A DNA stretch of 64,000 nt from Alcaligenaceae bacterium (GCA_013416455.1 JACCES010000017.1:1-64000), one strand, 5' to 3'. Counted from the stretch's first letter, positions 50,504-59,771 are shown. Numbers and translations are program-made. The notes: generated from the sequence alone by a model not told the origin.

Positions 50504-51025
50504 ATGATCCACGATTCCAAAGAGCGCTACGGCGGCATTTCCCGGATTTTCCATTGGGGCATGGCCCTGTTGATCGGCTGGCAGCTGCTGAAATTCTTCG
50601 ACCGCATCGCGGACGGCGAGCACTGGGTCGGGCAGACACTGGTGCCATGGCATGTTTCCATCGGTTCGCTGCTGCTGCTGTTGGTGGTGCTGCGCATCAT
50701 CTGGGCCGCCAGGCAGAGGAACGATCGGCCGCCGCAGAATCCCGCCACGGCCAGGCTGGTCGCCATCGGCCATTTCCTGCTGTATGCGGGTATGGTCCTG
50801 ATGCCCGTCACCGGCGTCATGACCATGCTGGGCAATGGCTATGGCTGGACGCCCTTCGGTGTACAGCTCGCCGCGCGTGGCGACGGGATCCCCTGGATGG
50901 CCAGCCTGGGTTCATTGCATTCGCCGATAGCCTGGCTGCTGCTCATCATGATCGTCGGCCATGTCTGTATCGCCCTGGCGCACCACTTCGTCAAGAAGGA
51001 CGGCGTATTGCGGCGCATGGTCTGA
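50504..51025 (+). CDS. Cytochrome b561 family protein
   Basis: A 173-residue four-helix membrane protein: RYGGISRIFHWGMALLIGWQLLKFF, WHVSIGSLLLLLVVLRIIWA, LVAIGHFLLYAGMVLMPVTGVMTML and WLLLIMIVGHVCIALAHHFVKKDGVLRRM. The heme histidines are in FHW, PWH, GHF and GHV. It resembles the b561 protein at 41697. AGGAG precedes a first ATG at 50495 very closely; 50504 gives better spacing, and either is possible. Confidence 0.88.
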   Translation: MIHDSKERYGGISRIFHWGMALLIGWQLLKFFDRIADGEHWVGQTLVPWHVSIGSLLLLLVVLRIIWAARQRNDRPPQNPATARLVAIGHFLLYAGMVLMPVTGVMTMLGNGYGWTPFGVQLAARGDGIPWMASLGSLHSPIAWLLLIMIVGHVCIALAHHFVKKDGVLRRMV

Positions 51026-51111
51026 TCGGTTTTCCTTTCTCCCGCCGGGGCCGCCGCAGGATAAAAAAGCGCCCGCTCGGGGCGGGAAGCCGAAGGCGCG
51101 GCCTCTTCCTT

Positions 51112-52047
51112 TCAGTCCCCCAGCCAGCGGCCTTCGATCCAGATGCCGGAATCAATGGCCCGCCGCATTTCCCCGGTCAGCAGCTCGATGCTGCGGCGCA
51201 CGTGCTGGCCGGTGGGCCGGTTGACCGGCAGGCCCAGCACGATGGCGCGATGGATGGGCGGGTCCGCCAGCGGGGCGCCCGACAGGCGGCCCATGCGCAG
51301 GTCGTCGGCCACGGCAATCGGCGGAAGAATGGTCAGCCCGTGCCCGCCCAGCACCAATGCGCGCTGGACGCTCAATGCATTGGTCTCGGCCGAGACGCGC
51401 AGCGAGACCTGGGCGACCGCGCAAGCATGTTCCACCAGCGCCCGGATGCCGTGAGGGGCGCTGGGCAGGACCAGGGGGTGTTCCACCAGGCCGGCCAGCG
51501 GCACGGCCCGATCAGGCCGCAGCCCGGCGTCTTTCGGGCCGACGACCCATAATGGTTCCTCGACCAGCCGGCTCGTTTGTATCGCCGCGGATCGTTCGGC
51601 ACCGTACAGCAGGGCGGCATCCACTTCCCCTGATTCGAGCCAGCGCAGCAAGGTGCCCGCATAGCCGACGGTGAGGCGGATCCGGATTCCGGGATAGGCG
51701 GCCGCCACCGCCGATATGAGTCCGCCCGAAATAATGTCGACCGTGCTGGGCAGCAAGCCCAGCGTTACAAGCCCGCTCAGGCCGGCGGCGGCGGTGGCCG
51801 TGATTTCCATGCGTGCGCGGTCCAGTTCCAGCATGGCGCGCCGGGCATGGCCCGCCAGCGCCTGCCCCGCCTTGGTCAGCACCATGCCGTGGCGTTCGCG
51901 CTCGAACAGCGCCGTGCCGACGTCCTCTTCCAGCAGCCGTATCTGGCGTGAAACCGCCGGCTGCACCAGATGCAGGATTTCGGCGGCCCGTGTCACGTTG
52001 CCGGTTTCCGCCACGGTCAGGAAGGCGCGCAGGTGCTTGAAATCCAT
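51112..52047 (-). CDS. LysR family transcriptional regulator
   Basis: A 311-residue LysR protein: MDFKHLRAFLTVAETGNVTRAAEILHLVQPAVSRQIRLLEEDVG at the start, followed by the effector domain. It belongs to the subgroup near NAC/Cbl-type regulators. It diverges from the two-subunit decarboxylase at 52166 and probably controls it. Confidence 0.9.
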   Translation of the reverse strand: MDFKHLRAFLTVAETGNVTRAAEILHLVQPAVSRQIRLLEEDVGTALFERERHGMVLTKAGQALAGHARRAMLELDRARMEITATAAAGLSGLVTLGLLPSTVDIISGGLISAVAAAYPGIRIRLTVGYAGTLLRWLESGEVDAALLYGAERSAAIQTSRLVEEPLWVVGPKDAGLRPDRAVPLAGLVEHPLVLPSAPHGIRALVEHACAVAQVSLRVSAETNALSVQRALVLGGHGLTILPPIAVADDLRMGRLSGAPLADPPIHRAIVLGLPVNRPTGQHVRRSIELLTGEMRRAIDSGIWIEGRWLGD

Positions 52048-52165
52048 GCCGATGCTCCGGGATCGGGAATTCTGATCATGCTATGCCAAAATTCTATTTC
52101 TTATCAGGATGGATAACAATATATGATGAATGTCCCTGATCCATTCCCGGAATGTTCCCAAGGCA

Positions 52166-52702
52166 ATGAACCATACCTCCGCACAAGCTCCTGCCTGGCA
52201 GGAAAGCATCTTCAAAGTCCTCAAGGAAGGGGGCGTCCGCCAGATCGCCTATGTGCCCGATGCGGGGCATTCGCAGGTGATCCGCGAAGCCATCGCCGAT
52301 CCGGACATCGAAGACATCGTACTGACCACCGAGGAAGAGGGTGTGGCCCTCGTGAGCGGCGCCTGGCTGGGCGGCCAGCGCGCGGTCCTGCTGATGCAGA
52401 GCAGCGGTGTCGGCAACTGCGTCAATATGTTTTCGCTCCTGCAGGCGGCCGATTTCCCTTTCCTGACGCTGGTGACCATGCGCGGGGAATATGCTGAATT
52501 CAATCCCTGGCAGGGCCCCATGGGCAGGGCCACCCAGGCGGCTCTGGAACTCATGGGCATCCATGTGCTGCGCGTGTCGCGCGCCGAGGAAGTGGAAGAA
52601 ATCGTCAGTGCGGGCCTGGACGCGGCTTTCGGCGCCGGCGACAAGGTCGCCGTGCTGCTCGGGCAGGATCTCATCGGCCGCAAGAAGTGGGAGCGCAACT
52701 AA
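52166..52702 (+). CDS. ThDP-dependent decarboxylase, alpha (N-terminal) subunit
   Basis: A 178-residue protein equal to the pyrimidine-binding half of thiamine diphosphate decarboxylases: IFKVLKEGGVRQIAYVPDAGHSQVI, LTTEEEGVALVSGAWLGGQRAVLLMQSSGVGNCVNM (with the activating Glu), and the end EFNPWQGPMGRATQAALELM. Its closest known layout is sulfopyruvate or phosphonopyruvate decarboxylase, where the two halves are separate subunits. It overlaps the beta gene by one base (TAATG). Confidence 0.83.
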   Translation: MNHTSAQAPAWQESIFKVLKEGGVRQIAYVPDAGHSQVIREAIADPDIEDIVLTTEEEGVALVSGAWLGGQRAVLLMQSSGVGNCVNMFSLLQAADFPFLTLVTMRGEYAEFNPWQGPMGRATQAALELMGIHVLRVSRAEEVEEIVSAGLDAAFGAGDKVAVLLGQDLIGRKKWERN

Positions 52703-53298
52703 TGAACCAGCAGACATCGACCCCGCGCGTGGATCGCCGCGAATTCGTGGCCGGGCTCATTGCCGCCATGCCTGACGCTCTGATCGTGAGCGGGCTGGGC
52801 TCCGCCTCCTATGACGTGTTCGCCAGCGGCGACCGCGACCGCAATTACTACCTGTGGGGCGCCATGGGTGGCGCCTGCCCGCTGGGCCTGGGCCTGGCGC
52901 TGGCCCAGCCGGACAAGCCGGTGGTGGTCATCACGGGTGATGGCGAACAGTTGATGGGCATCGGCAGCCTGGGGACCATAGGCGTCAAGCGGCCCGCGAA
53001 TCTGGCGATCGTCGTTCTCGACAACGGGCACTTCGGTGAAACCGGCATGCAGCGCAGCCATTCCAGCCTGGGTACCGACCTGGTGGCGGTGGCCAAGGGC
53101 TTCGGGATCGCCAATGCCTTTTCGGTGAGCGATGCCGCTTCCTGCGCCCGTATCGCGCAAGGCATCAATGCGCGTCAGGGCACGACGTTCGTGCAAGTGC
53201 TCATCAATGCCGATGAGCCGCCCCGCGCCCTGCCGCCGCGCGATGGCCCCTACGTGAAGAACCGTTTCCGCGCGGCGCTGGGCCTGAAGCCTTTCTGA
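52702..53298 (+). CDS. ThDP-dependent decarboxylase, beta (C-terminal) subunit
   Basis: A 198-residue protein holding the diphosphate-binding half: MGGACPLGLGLALAQPDKPVVVITGDGEQLMGIGSLGTIGVKRPANLAIVVLDNGHFGETG has the GDG-to-N thiamine motif. Together with the alpha subunit it should form a decarboxylase for a 2-keto acid such as sulfopyruvate or phosphonopyruvate; the exact substrate is not readable. It is followed by a convergent LysR gene. Confidence 0.85.
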   Translation: MNQQTSTPRVDRREFVAGLIAAMPDALIVSGLGSASYDVFASGDRDRNYYLWGAMGGACPLGLGLALAQPDKPVVVITGDGEQLMGIGSLGTIGVKRPANLAIVVLDNGHFGETGMQRSHSSLGTDLVAVAKGFGIANAFSVSDAASCARIAQGINARQGTTFVQVLINADEPPRALPPRDGPYVKNRFRAALGLKPF

Positions 53299-53314
53299 GC
53301 CCGCGCTCATCCGT

Positions 53315-54259
53315 TCACGGCATGCGGGCGGGCGGCGGCTCGCCCACCCACCTGGCCGGCCAGGCGCCGGATTCCACCATGCCGTGGATGACTTCCCGCA
53401 CCAGTTCGATGACGGCGGCGCTGGCCACCGACGGGGGGCGGGTCGTGTTGGTGGCCCAGACCACACGCCGCAACATGCGCGGGCTTTCGATCTCGGTCGT
53501 GCGCAGGCGCCCTTGAGCCACTTCTTCCGCCACCGACCCCAGCGGCAGGATCGTATTGCCGATGCCGGCTTCGGTCGCATGCTTCACGCTGTTCAGCGAT
53601 TCGATTTCCGCCACGATATTCAGTTCGAGCTTGAGCGGCGCACAGGCATCGTCGATGATGCGGCGCAGGCCGTGTTCCCGCCCGGGCAGCACCAGCGGCC
53701 AATGGCTCAGCGCGGCCAGTGACAGCTTTTTCGGCAGCTTGCGGGTGGCGCTGGTGACCAGCACCAGCTGATCGTCCAGCAGCGGATGCTTGGACACGCC
53801 CGCATCGGGCGTGTCGTCATAGAGCAGGGCGAGGTCCAGCCTGCCGGACTGCAGCCGTTCGTGCAGAAAGCCGCTGTATGCCTCGACCAGTTTCAGGCGC
53901 ACCTGGGGCAGCCGCGCGCGGCATGCGCTGAGAATCGGCATGGTGGCGGCGAGCGCCACGGTGGTGGTCAGGCCCAGGGCCACGTCGCCGCGCGGGACCG
54001 TGGTCGACTCGCGCACCGCCAGGCGCGCCCGCTCGGCGTCCGCCAGCACCACCTGGGCGTGTTCCAGGAATACTTTGCCCGCTTCGGTGAGGGTGACGCC
54101 CCGGCTGGAACGGTCGAACAGGCGCGCGCCCAGCTCGTGTTCAAGCGCGGCGATCTGCTGGCCCAGGGCGGGCTGCGCGATGTGCAGCCTGCCGGATGCC
54201 TTGAGCAGGCTGCCGGCCTCGCTGGCGGCCACAAAGTAACGGAGTTGTCGGAGTTCCAT
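53315..54259 (-). CDS. LysR family transcriptional regulator
   Basis: A 314-residue LysR protein: MELRQLRYFVAASEAGSLLKASGRLHIAQPALGQQIAALEHEL, then effector domain. It diverges from the acyl-CoA dehydrogenase/CaiB operon at 54368 and likely regulates it. Confidence 0.9.
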   Translation of the reverse strand: MELRQLRYFVAASEAGSLLKASGRLHIAQPALGQQIAALEHELGARLFDRSSRGVTLTEAGKVFLEHAQVVLADAERARLAVRESTTVPRGDVALGLTTTVALAATMPILSACRARLPQVRLKLVEAYSGFLHERLQSGRLDLALLYDDTPDAGVSKHPLLDDQLVLVTSATRKLPKKLSLAALSHWPLVLPGREHGLRRIIDDACAPLKLELNIVAEIESLNSVKHATEAGIGNTILPLGSVAEEVAQGRLRTTEIESPRMLRRVVWATNTTRPPSVASAAVIELVREVIHGMVESGAWPARWVGEPPPARMP

Positions 54260-54367
54260 CGGCGGTTGTCTTCAACGCTATATGTTTTATGTTTAATCGG
54301 TAGGTTGAATAAGTATTTCACAAATACCGCGGCTGTTTGCACAATAATGCCCGACAAGGAGAAAACA

Positions 54368-55528
54368 ATGTTCCACGAAACCGACGAATACCAGGATATC
54401 CGCGACGCCGTCCGCCAGCTCTGCCGGCAGTTCCCCGATGAATACTTCCGCAAGGTCGACGAAGAAAAGGCCTACCCCGAAGCCTTCGTCGACGCGCTGA
54501 TGGAAGCCGGCTGGCTGGCCGCCATGATTCCCGAGGAATACGGCGGCACCGGGCTGGGCCTGGGCGCCGCGTCGGTGATCATGGAAGAGATCAATCGCTC
54601 GGGCGGCAACGCCGGCGCCGTGCACGGCCAGATGTACAACATGAGCACGCTGCTGCGCAATGGCAGCGTGGAACAGAAACAGAAGTACCTGCCCTCGATT
54701 GCCGCGGGCAAGCTGCGCATCCAATCAATGGCGGTGACCGAGCCGACCACCGGCACCGACACCACCAAGCTCAAGACCACGGCCGTCAAGAAGGGCGACC
54801 GCTATGTGGTGAACGGCCAGAAGGTCTGGATTTCCCGGGTGCAGCATTCCGACCTGATGATTCTGCTGGCGCGCACGACGCCGCTGGCCGAAGTCAAGAA
54901 GAAATCCCAGGGCATGTCGATCTTCATCGTCGACCTGCACGAGGCCATCGGCAAGGGGCTGACCGTGCGGCCGATTCCGAACATGGTCAACCACGAGACC
55001 AATGAACTGTTCTTCGAAAACCTGGAAATCCCGGAAGAGAACCTGATCGGCGAGGAAGGCCGGGGCTTCAAGTACATCCTGGATGGCCTGAACGCCGAAC
55101 GCACGCTGATCGCCGCGGAGTGCATCGGCGACGGCTACTGGTTCATCGACCGTGCGCGCAACTACGCGAACGAGCGCATCGTGTTCGACCGCCCCATCGG
55201 CCAGAACCAGGGCGTGCAGTTCCCCATCGCCGATGCCTTCATCGAGGTCGAGGCGGCCAACCTGATGCGCTTCGAGGCGGCCCGCCGTTTCGATGCCCAG
55301 AAGGATTGCGGCGCGCAGGCGAACATGGCCAAGTACCTGGCGGCCAAGGCCAGCTGGGAAGCCGCCAATGTCTGCCTGCAGACTCACGGCGGCTTCGGCT
55401 TCGCCAATGAATACGACGTCGAGCGCAAGTTCCGCGAGACCCGCCTGTATCAGGTGGCGCCCATTTCCACCAACCTGATCTATTCCTACGTGGCCGAGCA
55501 CATCCTGGGCCTCCCGCGTTCGTTCTAA
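54368..55528 (+). CDS. Acyl-CoA dehydrogenase
   Basis: A 386-residue dehydrogenase: AFVDALMEAGWLAAMIPEEYGGTGLGLGAASVIMEEI, then MAVTEPTTGTDTTKLKTTAVKKGDRYVVNGQKVWIS (FAD and substrate region), and the C-terminal LQTHGGFGFANEYDVERKFRETRLYQVAPISTNLIYSYVAEHILGLPRSF. AAGGAG lies before the ATG. The following CaiB-type transferase is 15 bases away, so the pair would activate a carboxylic acid by CoA transfer and then oxidise it. Confidence 0.9.
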   Translation: MFHETDEYQDIRDAVRQLCRQFPDEYFRKVDEEKAYPEAFVDALMEAGWLAAMIPEEYGGTGLGLGAASVIMEEINRSGGNAGAVHGQMYNMSTLLRNGSVEQKQKYLPSIAAGKLRIQSMAVTEPTTGTDTTKLKTTAVKKGDRYVVNGQKVWISRVQHSDLMILLARTTPLAEVKKKSQGMSIFIVDLHEAIGKGLTVRPIPNMVNHETNELFFENLEIPEENLIGEEGRGFKYILDGLNAERTLIAAECIGDGYWFIDRARNYANERIVFDRPIGQNQGVQFPIADAFIEVEAANLMRFEAARRFDAQKDCGAQANMAKYLAAKASWEAANVCLQTHGGFGFANEYDVERKFRETRLYQVAPISTNLIYSYVAEHILGLPRSF

Positions 55529-55543
55529 TTCCAAAGGTACGCC

Positions 55544-56725
55544 ATGTCACGTCCACTCGACGGCATCACCGTCATCACGCTCGAACATGCCATCGCAGCG
55601 CCTTTCTGCACCCGCCAGTTGGCCGACCTCGGCGCCCGGGTGATCAAGATCGAACGTCCGGGCACGGGCGATTTCGCCCGCGCCTACGACGAACGGGTGC
55701 GGGGCATGGCTTCCCATTTCGTCTGGACCAATCGCTCCAAGGAAAGCCTGACGCTGGACGTCAAGCAGCCCGAAGCCCGAAAGGTGCTGGAAAAACTGCT
55801 GGAAGGCGCGGACGTGCTGGTTCAGAACCTGGCTCCCGGCGCGGCGGCGCGCCTGGGCCTGTCTTTTGAGGCCCTGCATGAAAAACACCCCGGCCTGATC
55901 GTCTGCGATATTTCCGGTTATGGCGACGATGGCCCCTACCGCGACAAGAAAGCCTACGATTTGTTGATACAAAGTGAATCCGGGTTCTTGTCGGTCACGG
56001 GAACGAAGGACGAGCCGTCCAAGGCCGGCTGCTCGATCGCCGACATCGCCGCCGGCATGTATGCCTACAGCAGCATTCTGTCCGCCCTGATACAGCGCGG
56101 CAAGACCGGGCTGGGCAGCCGCATCGACGTGTCCATGCTGGAAAGCATGGTCGAGTGGATGAGCTTTCCCATGTACTACGCTTTTGAAGGCGCGACGCCG
56201 CCGCCGCGCGCCGGCGCCGCGCATGCCACCATCTATCCCTATGGCCCCTTTCCCGCGGGCGACGGGGTATCGGTGATGCTGGGCTTGCAGAACGAACGCG
56301 AATGGGTCGCCTTCTGCAAGGGCGTGCTGCTGGATGCGGAATTGGCCGTGGATGAACGCTTTTCCTCCAATTCCCGCCGGGTGGCCAACCGCGACGAGCT
56401 GGGCGCGCTGATCCGGGAAGCCTTCTCTTCCCTGACGTCCGAGGAAGTCGTGCAGCGGCTCGAAGAAGTGCAGATCGCCAACGCCAGGGTCAACGACATG
56501 CAGGCCGTCTGGAATCACCCTCAGCTGCAGGCGCGCAATCGCTGGACGGAAGTGCCCACGCCCGTCGGCCCGATTCCGGCCCTGCTGCCGCCCGGCCGCA
56601 CTGACGCCTACGAGCCGCGCATGGACGGTGTTCCCGGCCTGGGCCAGCACACCGACGCCATTCTGCGGGAGCTGGGCTGGTCGAACGAGGCCATTGAAGC
56701 AATGCGTGGCGAAGGGGCCATCTGA
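55544..56725 (+). CDS. CaiB/BaiF family CoA transferase
   Basis: A 393-residue family III CoA transferase: PLDGITVITLEHAIAAPFCTRQLADLGARVIKIERPGTGDFARAYD, then NRSKESLTLDVKQPEARKVLEKLLEGADVLVQNLAPGAAARLG (family signature), with the catalytic Asp in YDLLIQSESGFLSVTG and the end region GLGQHTDAILRELGWS. It transfers CoA between carboxylic acids. It lies between the dehydrogenase and a hydrolase on the same strand. Confidence 0.92.
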   Translation: MSRPLDGITVITLEHAIAAPFCTRQLADLGARVIKIERPGTGDFARAYDERVRGMASHFVWTNRSKESLTLDVKQPEARKVLEKLLEGADVLVQNLAPGAAARLGLSFEALHEKHPGLIVCDISGYGDDGPYRDKKAYDLLIQSESGFLSVTGTKDEPSKAGCSIADIAAGMYAYSSILSALIQRGKTGLGSRIDVSMLESMVEWMSFPMYYAFEGATPPPRAGAAHATIYPYGPFPAGDGVSVMLGLQNEREWVAFCKGVLLDAELAVDERFSSNSRRVANRDELGALIREAFSSLTSEEVVQRLEEVQIANARVNDMQAVWNHPQLQARNRWTEVPTPVGPIPALLPPGRTDAYEPRMDGVPGLGQHTDAILRELGWSNEAIEAMRGEGAI

Positions 56726-56729
56726 GCCG

Positions 56730-57386
56730 ATGCCGGGCATACCGGACATGGTGCAAAGCGGTGTCTTCCTGATGGAAGGTGCCGCCGGTCCCCAGGAAGT
56801 CCTTATCGATGTCCCCGGGGGCGAGCCGAGGGGGATCGCCATCATCGGGCATCCCCAGCCCCTGCTGGGCGGGAATGCCAGGCACAAAGTGCCGCATTTC
56901 CTCGCCCGCGCCCTGTGCGACGCCGGTTGGCTCGTCGCACGGCCCAACTTTCGCGGCGCAGGCCGCAGCGCGGGCGCCCATGACGCCGGCATCGGCGAAA
57001 CGGATGACGTGCTCGATCTGCATGCAAGCTTGCGTGCCTCCCGCCCGGGCCTGCCTGTCGCCCTGGTCGGTTTCTCTTTCGGCGCTTTTGTTCTGGCCCG
57101 GGCCGCAAGCCGACTGGCCGCCGGCGGCGACCCCGCCTGGCGGGTCTGCCTGGCCGGCATGCCCTGGGGCGAGGTCGAGGGCGGCCGCCGCTACGATACA
57201 CCCCGCGACCTGCCCGAAGCGCTCGTCATCCATGGCGAGCGTGACGAGCGTGTTCCGCTCGGATCGATCATGGAATGGGCGCGGCCCGCCCGGCAGGCCG
57301 TCGTGGTCGTGCCCGATGCCGACCACTTCTTTACCGGCAGGCTGCCTGTTTTGCGCAGGCTGGTGCTGGGGTGGCTGGCGGGCTGA
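56730..57386 (+). CDS. Alpha/beta hydrolase (putative esterase/dienelactone hydrolase-like)
   Basis: A 218-residue protein with the fold: RGIAIIGHPQPLLGGNARHKVPHFLARALCDAGWLVARPNFRGAGRSAG, nucleophile region ALVGFSFGAFVLARA (GFSFG), and IHGERDERVPLGS plus VPDADHFFTGRLPVL as Asp and His. It could cleave an ester or a CoA thioester made by the previous two genes. It starts four bases after the CaiB stop. Confidence 0.85.
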   Translation: MPGIPDMVQSGVFLMEGAAGPQEVLIDVPGGEPRGIAIIGHPQPLLGGNARHKVPHFLARALCDAGWLVARPNFRGAGRSAGAHDAGIGETDDVLDLHASLRASRPGLPVALVGFSFGAFVLARAASRLAAGGDPAWRVCLAGMPWGEVEGGRRYDTPRDLPEALVIHGERDERVPLGSIMEWARPARQAVVVVPDADHFFTGRLPVLRRLVLGWLAG

Positions 57387-57415
57387 CCTTCCCGGCCCGA
57401 GCCCTTGCGTACCGC

Positions 57416-57480
57416 TCAACCTCCATCCTGTTTCTGCTTCCAGTAGGCATAGAGCGGCGCATCGCCGCCGGTGCTGAAGG
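57416..57480 (-). pseudogene. 3' remnant of a duplicated nucleoside/guanine deaminase gene
   Basis: On the minus strand this stretch ends TGGDAPLYAYWKQKQDGG-stop, against GDDAPLYAYWKQQQDAG-stop of the intact deaminase at 59849-60280. Similarity continues past the stop into flanking bases. The rest of the gene is missing, so only the last 20 or so codons were duplicated or kept. Confidence 0.65.
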
Positions 57481-57624
57481 CCCGGGCAGTCCGGTGGCAA
57501 GCCTGTTTTCCTGCCGGGTGTCCGCTGACGGATCGGGGCGGCCGTGACACCCCGCCGCGAAGGCATCCAGTCAAGCCGGTGAATCGTCCCGAGTTGTTCG
57601 TTCCGCACAGGAAGCGAATAAAAA

Positions 57625-57676
57625 CTGTTGACAGAAATCCGTGTCGGCAAGAAAATCATCCTAAAATGTTGACACT
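57625..57676. promoter_or_regulatory. Two TGTTGACA-type sites upstream of a Bug receptor gene
   Basis: CTGTTGACAG (57625-57634, itself a dyad) and TGTTGACACT (57667-57676) lie within 80 bases of the receptor start. A third TGTTGACACT is inside its first codons (57765). The same motif is found near gntR (60363, 60484) and upstream of another receptor (63711), so these may be operators of the GntR protein. Confidence 0.45.
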
Positions 57677-57700
57677 ATTTAAAAACAGGATGAGACAAAA

Positions 57701-58738
57701 ATGAATAATTCTCTTTATTTTCATAGTGTTTTTGCTGTTAAGCAGTGTGTGTCTAAGAGTATATTGTTGACACTAAGGGGGGTGTCATTAGCTTTGGCGT
57801 TGTCATTTCTGCCATCGCTTTCACAGGCGGATGCCGCCGGCGGGTATCCGGAGAAACCTGTCCGCTTGATCGTTCCCTTTGCTTCCGGCGGGCCCACGGA
57901 TCTTACGGCGCGCATCATCGGCGAAGCCCTGGGCAGGCAATGGGGTCAACCGGTCGTCATTGAAAATCGTCCTGGGGCTGGCGGTACCATCGGAGCGGCC
58001 GCCGCCGCCAAAGCCGCGCCCGACGGTTACACGCTTTTTCTCGGCGGGTCGGCGACGCATGCCATAGCGGGCTCCCTGTACAAGAATCTGTCTTATGACC
58101 CACAGAAAGACTTCGAGCCGATCAGCGCCGCCGTGTTTTACGCGGATGCGATTCTTGCGCATCCTTCAGTGCCCGCCAACAATTTGCAGGACTTGATAAA
58201 GCTGACGAAGACTGATCCCGACTACAAGGTTTACGGATCGGACGGAAACGGATCTGCATCCCATCTCGCCATGGAACTGATCAAGGAGCGTGGCAAGTTC
58301 CAAATGGACGTGGTCCAGTACAAAGGGGCCGCTCCTCTGCTGAACGATATCGCCGGCAATTTCGTCAAAGTCGGTGTAACAGGCCTGCCCGCTGCGGATC
58401 CGTTCATCAAGGCGGGGAAGATCAAGCTGATCGCCGTTACTACCGATCGGGACTATACGGGCCAGAACTACCCGACCGCAGAGGATCAAGGGTTTCCGGG
58501 TTTCCAGGCAACCGCCTGGTCGGGAATCTTCGCGCCGAAGGATACGCCGAAAGCCATTATCGACAAGATTTCACGAGACATGGTGGCAGGCATCAATAGT
58601 GAAGAAACCACGGAGAAGCTGAAGCACCAGGGCCTGCAGCCTTTTCCCGGCAGCCCCGAGCAGTTGGCGCGCTTTCTCGATGAAGAAATCAAACAGTGGG
58701 CCGTGGCGGTGAAGATTTCCGGCGCGCAAGTCGAATAA
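57701..58738 (+). CDS. Tripartite tricarboxylate transporter substrate-binding protein (Bug family)
   Basis: A 345-residue periplasmic receptor with a long signal sequence (LTLRGVSLALALSFLPSLSQA). The Bug domain follows: YPEKPVRLIVPFASGGPTDLTARIIGEALGRQWGQPVVIENRPGAGG, then AAPDGYTLFLGG, QYKGAAPLLNDIAGNFV and APKDTPKAIIDKIS. Its first 25 codons are unusually AT-rich for this genome. No ribosome-binding site is strong. Operator-like TGTTGACACT motifs lie around its start. Confidence 0.9.
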   Translation: MNNSLYFHSVFAVKQCVSKSILLTLRGVSLALALSFLPSLSQADAAGGYPEKPVRLIVPFASGGPTDLTARIIGEALGRQWGQPVVIENRPGAGGTIGAAAAAKAAPDGYTLFLGGSATHAIAGSLYKNLSYDPQKDFEPISAAVFYADAILAHPSVPANNLQDLIKLTKTDPDYKVYGSDGNGSASHLAMELIKERGKFQMDVVQYKGAAPLLNDIAGNFVKVGVTGLPAADPFIKAGKIKLIAVTTDRDYTGQNYPTAEDQGFPGFQATAWSGIFAPKDTPKAIIDKISRDMVAGINSEETTEKLKHQGLQPFPGSPEQLARFLDEEIKQWAVAVKISGAQVE

Positions 58739-58775
58739 GAGTCCGTTCAAGCGCAAGATTACCTGGAGTGGAAAC

Positions 58776-59771
58776 ATGACCTTTCCATACAAGCTCGCAT
58801 CCACACTTCTCGCGGGAGCGGTGGCCGTGCTGCTCCCGTTCAGCGCGGGCAGCGCCCAGCAAGCGCCAGCTACGGATTTTCCGGACAAGCCCGTGAGGCT
58901 GATCGTCTCCTATCCGCCGGGGGGAGGGGCGGATACCATGGCACGGCTGCTGGCCAACGCCTTGACCGAAGATCTCGGCTGGAACATGATCGTCGAGAAT
59001 CGTCCGGGCGCTGGAGGCACGATAGGCATCGGCGCGCTTGCCCGGATGCAGCCGGACGGCTATACGATCGGCATAGGAGAAACTTCGAACCTGGCCATCA
59101 ATCCGCTGCTGTACCCGCATGTTTCCTATGACGCGGAGCGGGATTTCGAACCAGTGGCGCCCTTCACTGCGCAGCCCATGGTGCTGATGACGCTCACGGA
59201 CAGTCCATACAAGACGGTGGCCGAGCTCATCGGCCATGCCAAGGCCAATCCGGCGCGGTTGACGCTTGGCAATGTGGGGCCGGGCACGGTGGGGGACATC
59301 ACCGGGCGCTTCTTTGCAAAAGAAACAGACATCGACTTCCTGCATGTCCCCTATAAAGGGGCGGCCGCCGTGATGAACGATTTCCTGGGGGGACGGGTCG
59401 ATGTGTTCTTTGCCGCGGCGCCTGTCGCCATGGGCCATATGGACAATCCGCGGATCCGGATGCTGGCCGTCACGACCGCCGCGCCCATCCCTCAATTTCC
59501 CGGGATTCCGCCCCTGGCAGAGACAATAGCGGGTTTCGAGTCGGCGGCCCATTCGGGCGTGCTGGTCCCGGCCGACACGCCGGAACCGATCAAAATACGT
59601 TTGAACGCCGCAATCAACCAAGTTCTCGACAACCCTGCGCTACGCAAAAGAATCATGGCCAACGGCAATATCGTCCTGGGAGGAGGCATGCAGGATTTCG
59701 CCAGGATCATCAAGCAGGATGCCGCCAAATGGTCTGCGATCATTAAAGCCTCTGATCTGCGGCTCGATTGA
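58776..59771 (+). CDS. Tripartite tricarboxylate transporter substrate-binding protein (Bug family)
   Basis: A 331-residue Bug receptor with signal peptide (LASTLLAGAVAVLLPFSAGSAQ). The domain has FPDKPVRLIVSYPPGGGADTMARLLANAL, VENRPGAGGTIGIGALARMQPDGYTIG, HVPYKGAAAVMNDFLGGRVDVFFAAAP and DTPEPIKIRLNAAINQ. It lies 37 bases after the previous receptor on the same strand, but the two are only moderately alike, so not a recent tandem copy. Confidence 0.92.
   Translation: MTFPYKLASTLLAGAVAVLLPFSAGSAQQAPATDFPDKPVRLIVSYPPGGGADTMARLLANALTEDLGWNMIVENRPGAGGTIGIGALARMQPDGYTIGIGETSNLAINPLLYPHVSYDAERDFEPVAPFTAQPMVLMTLTDSPYKTVAELIGHAKANPARLTLGNVGPGTVGDITGRFFAKETDIDFLHVPYKGAAAVMNDFLGGRVDVFFAAAPVAMGHMDNPRIRMLAVTTAAPIPQFPGIPPLAETIAGFESAAHSGVLVPADTPEPIKIRLNAAINQVLDNPALRKRIMANGNIVLGGGMQDFARIIKQDAAKWSAIIKASDLRLD

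Larger units (their letters stand above)
57387..57700. other. Intergenic stretch with a deaminase-end remnant and operator-like motifs
   Basis: Bases 57393-57480 resemble the 3' end and downstream bases of the deaminase gene at 59849. Further on, TGTTGACA motifs occur at 57626 and 57667. The leader of the Bug receptor gene is AT-rich. No intact gene is seen. Confidence 0.55.

Noticed and set aside
57667-57700. TTGACA at 57669 as a -35 box
   Set aside because: No acceptable -10 at 16-19 bases; the wider shared motif TGTTGACACT fits an operator better.
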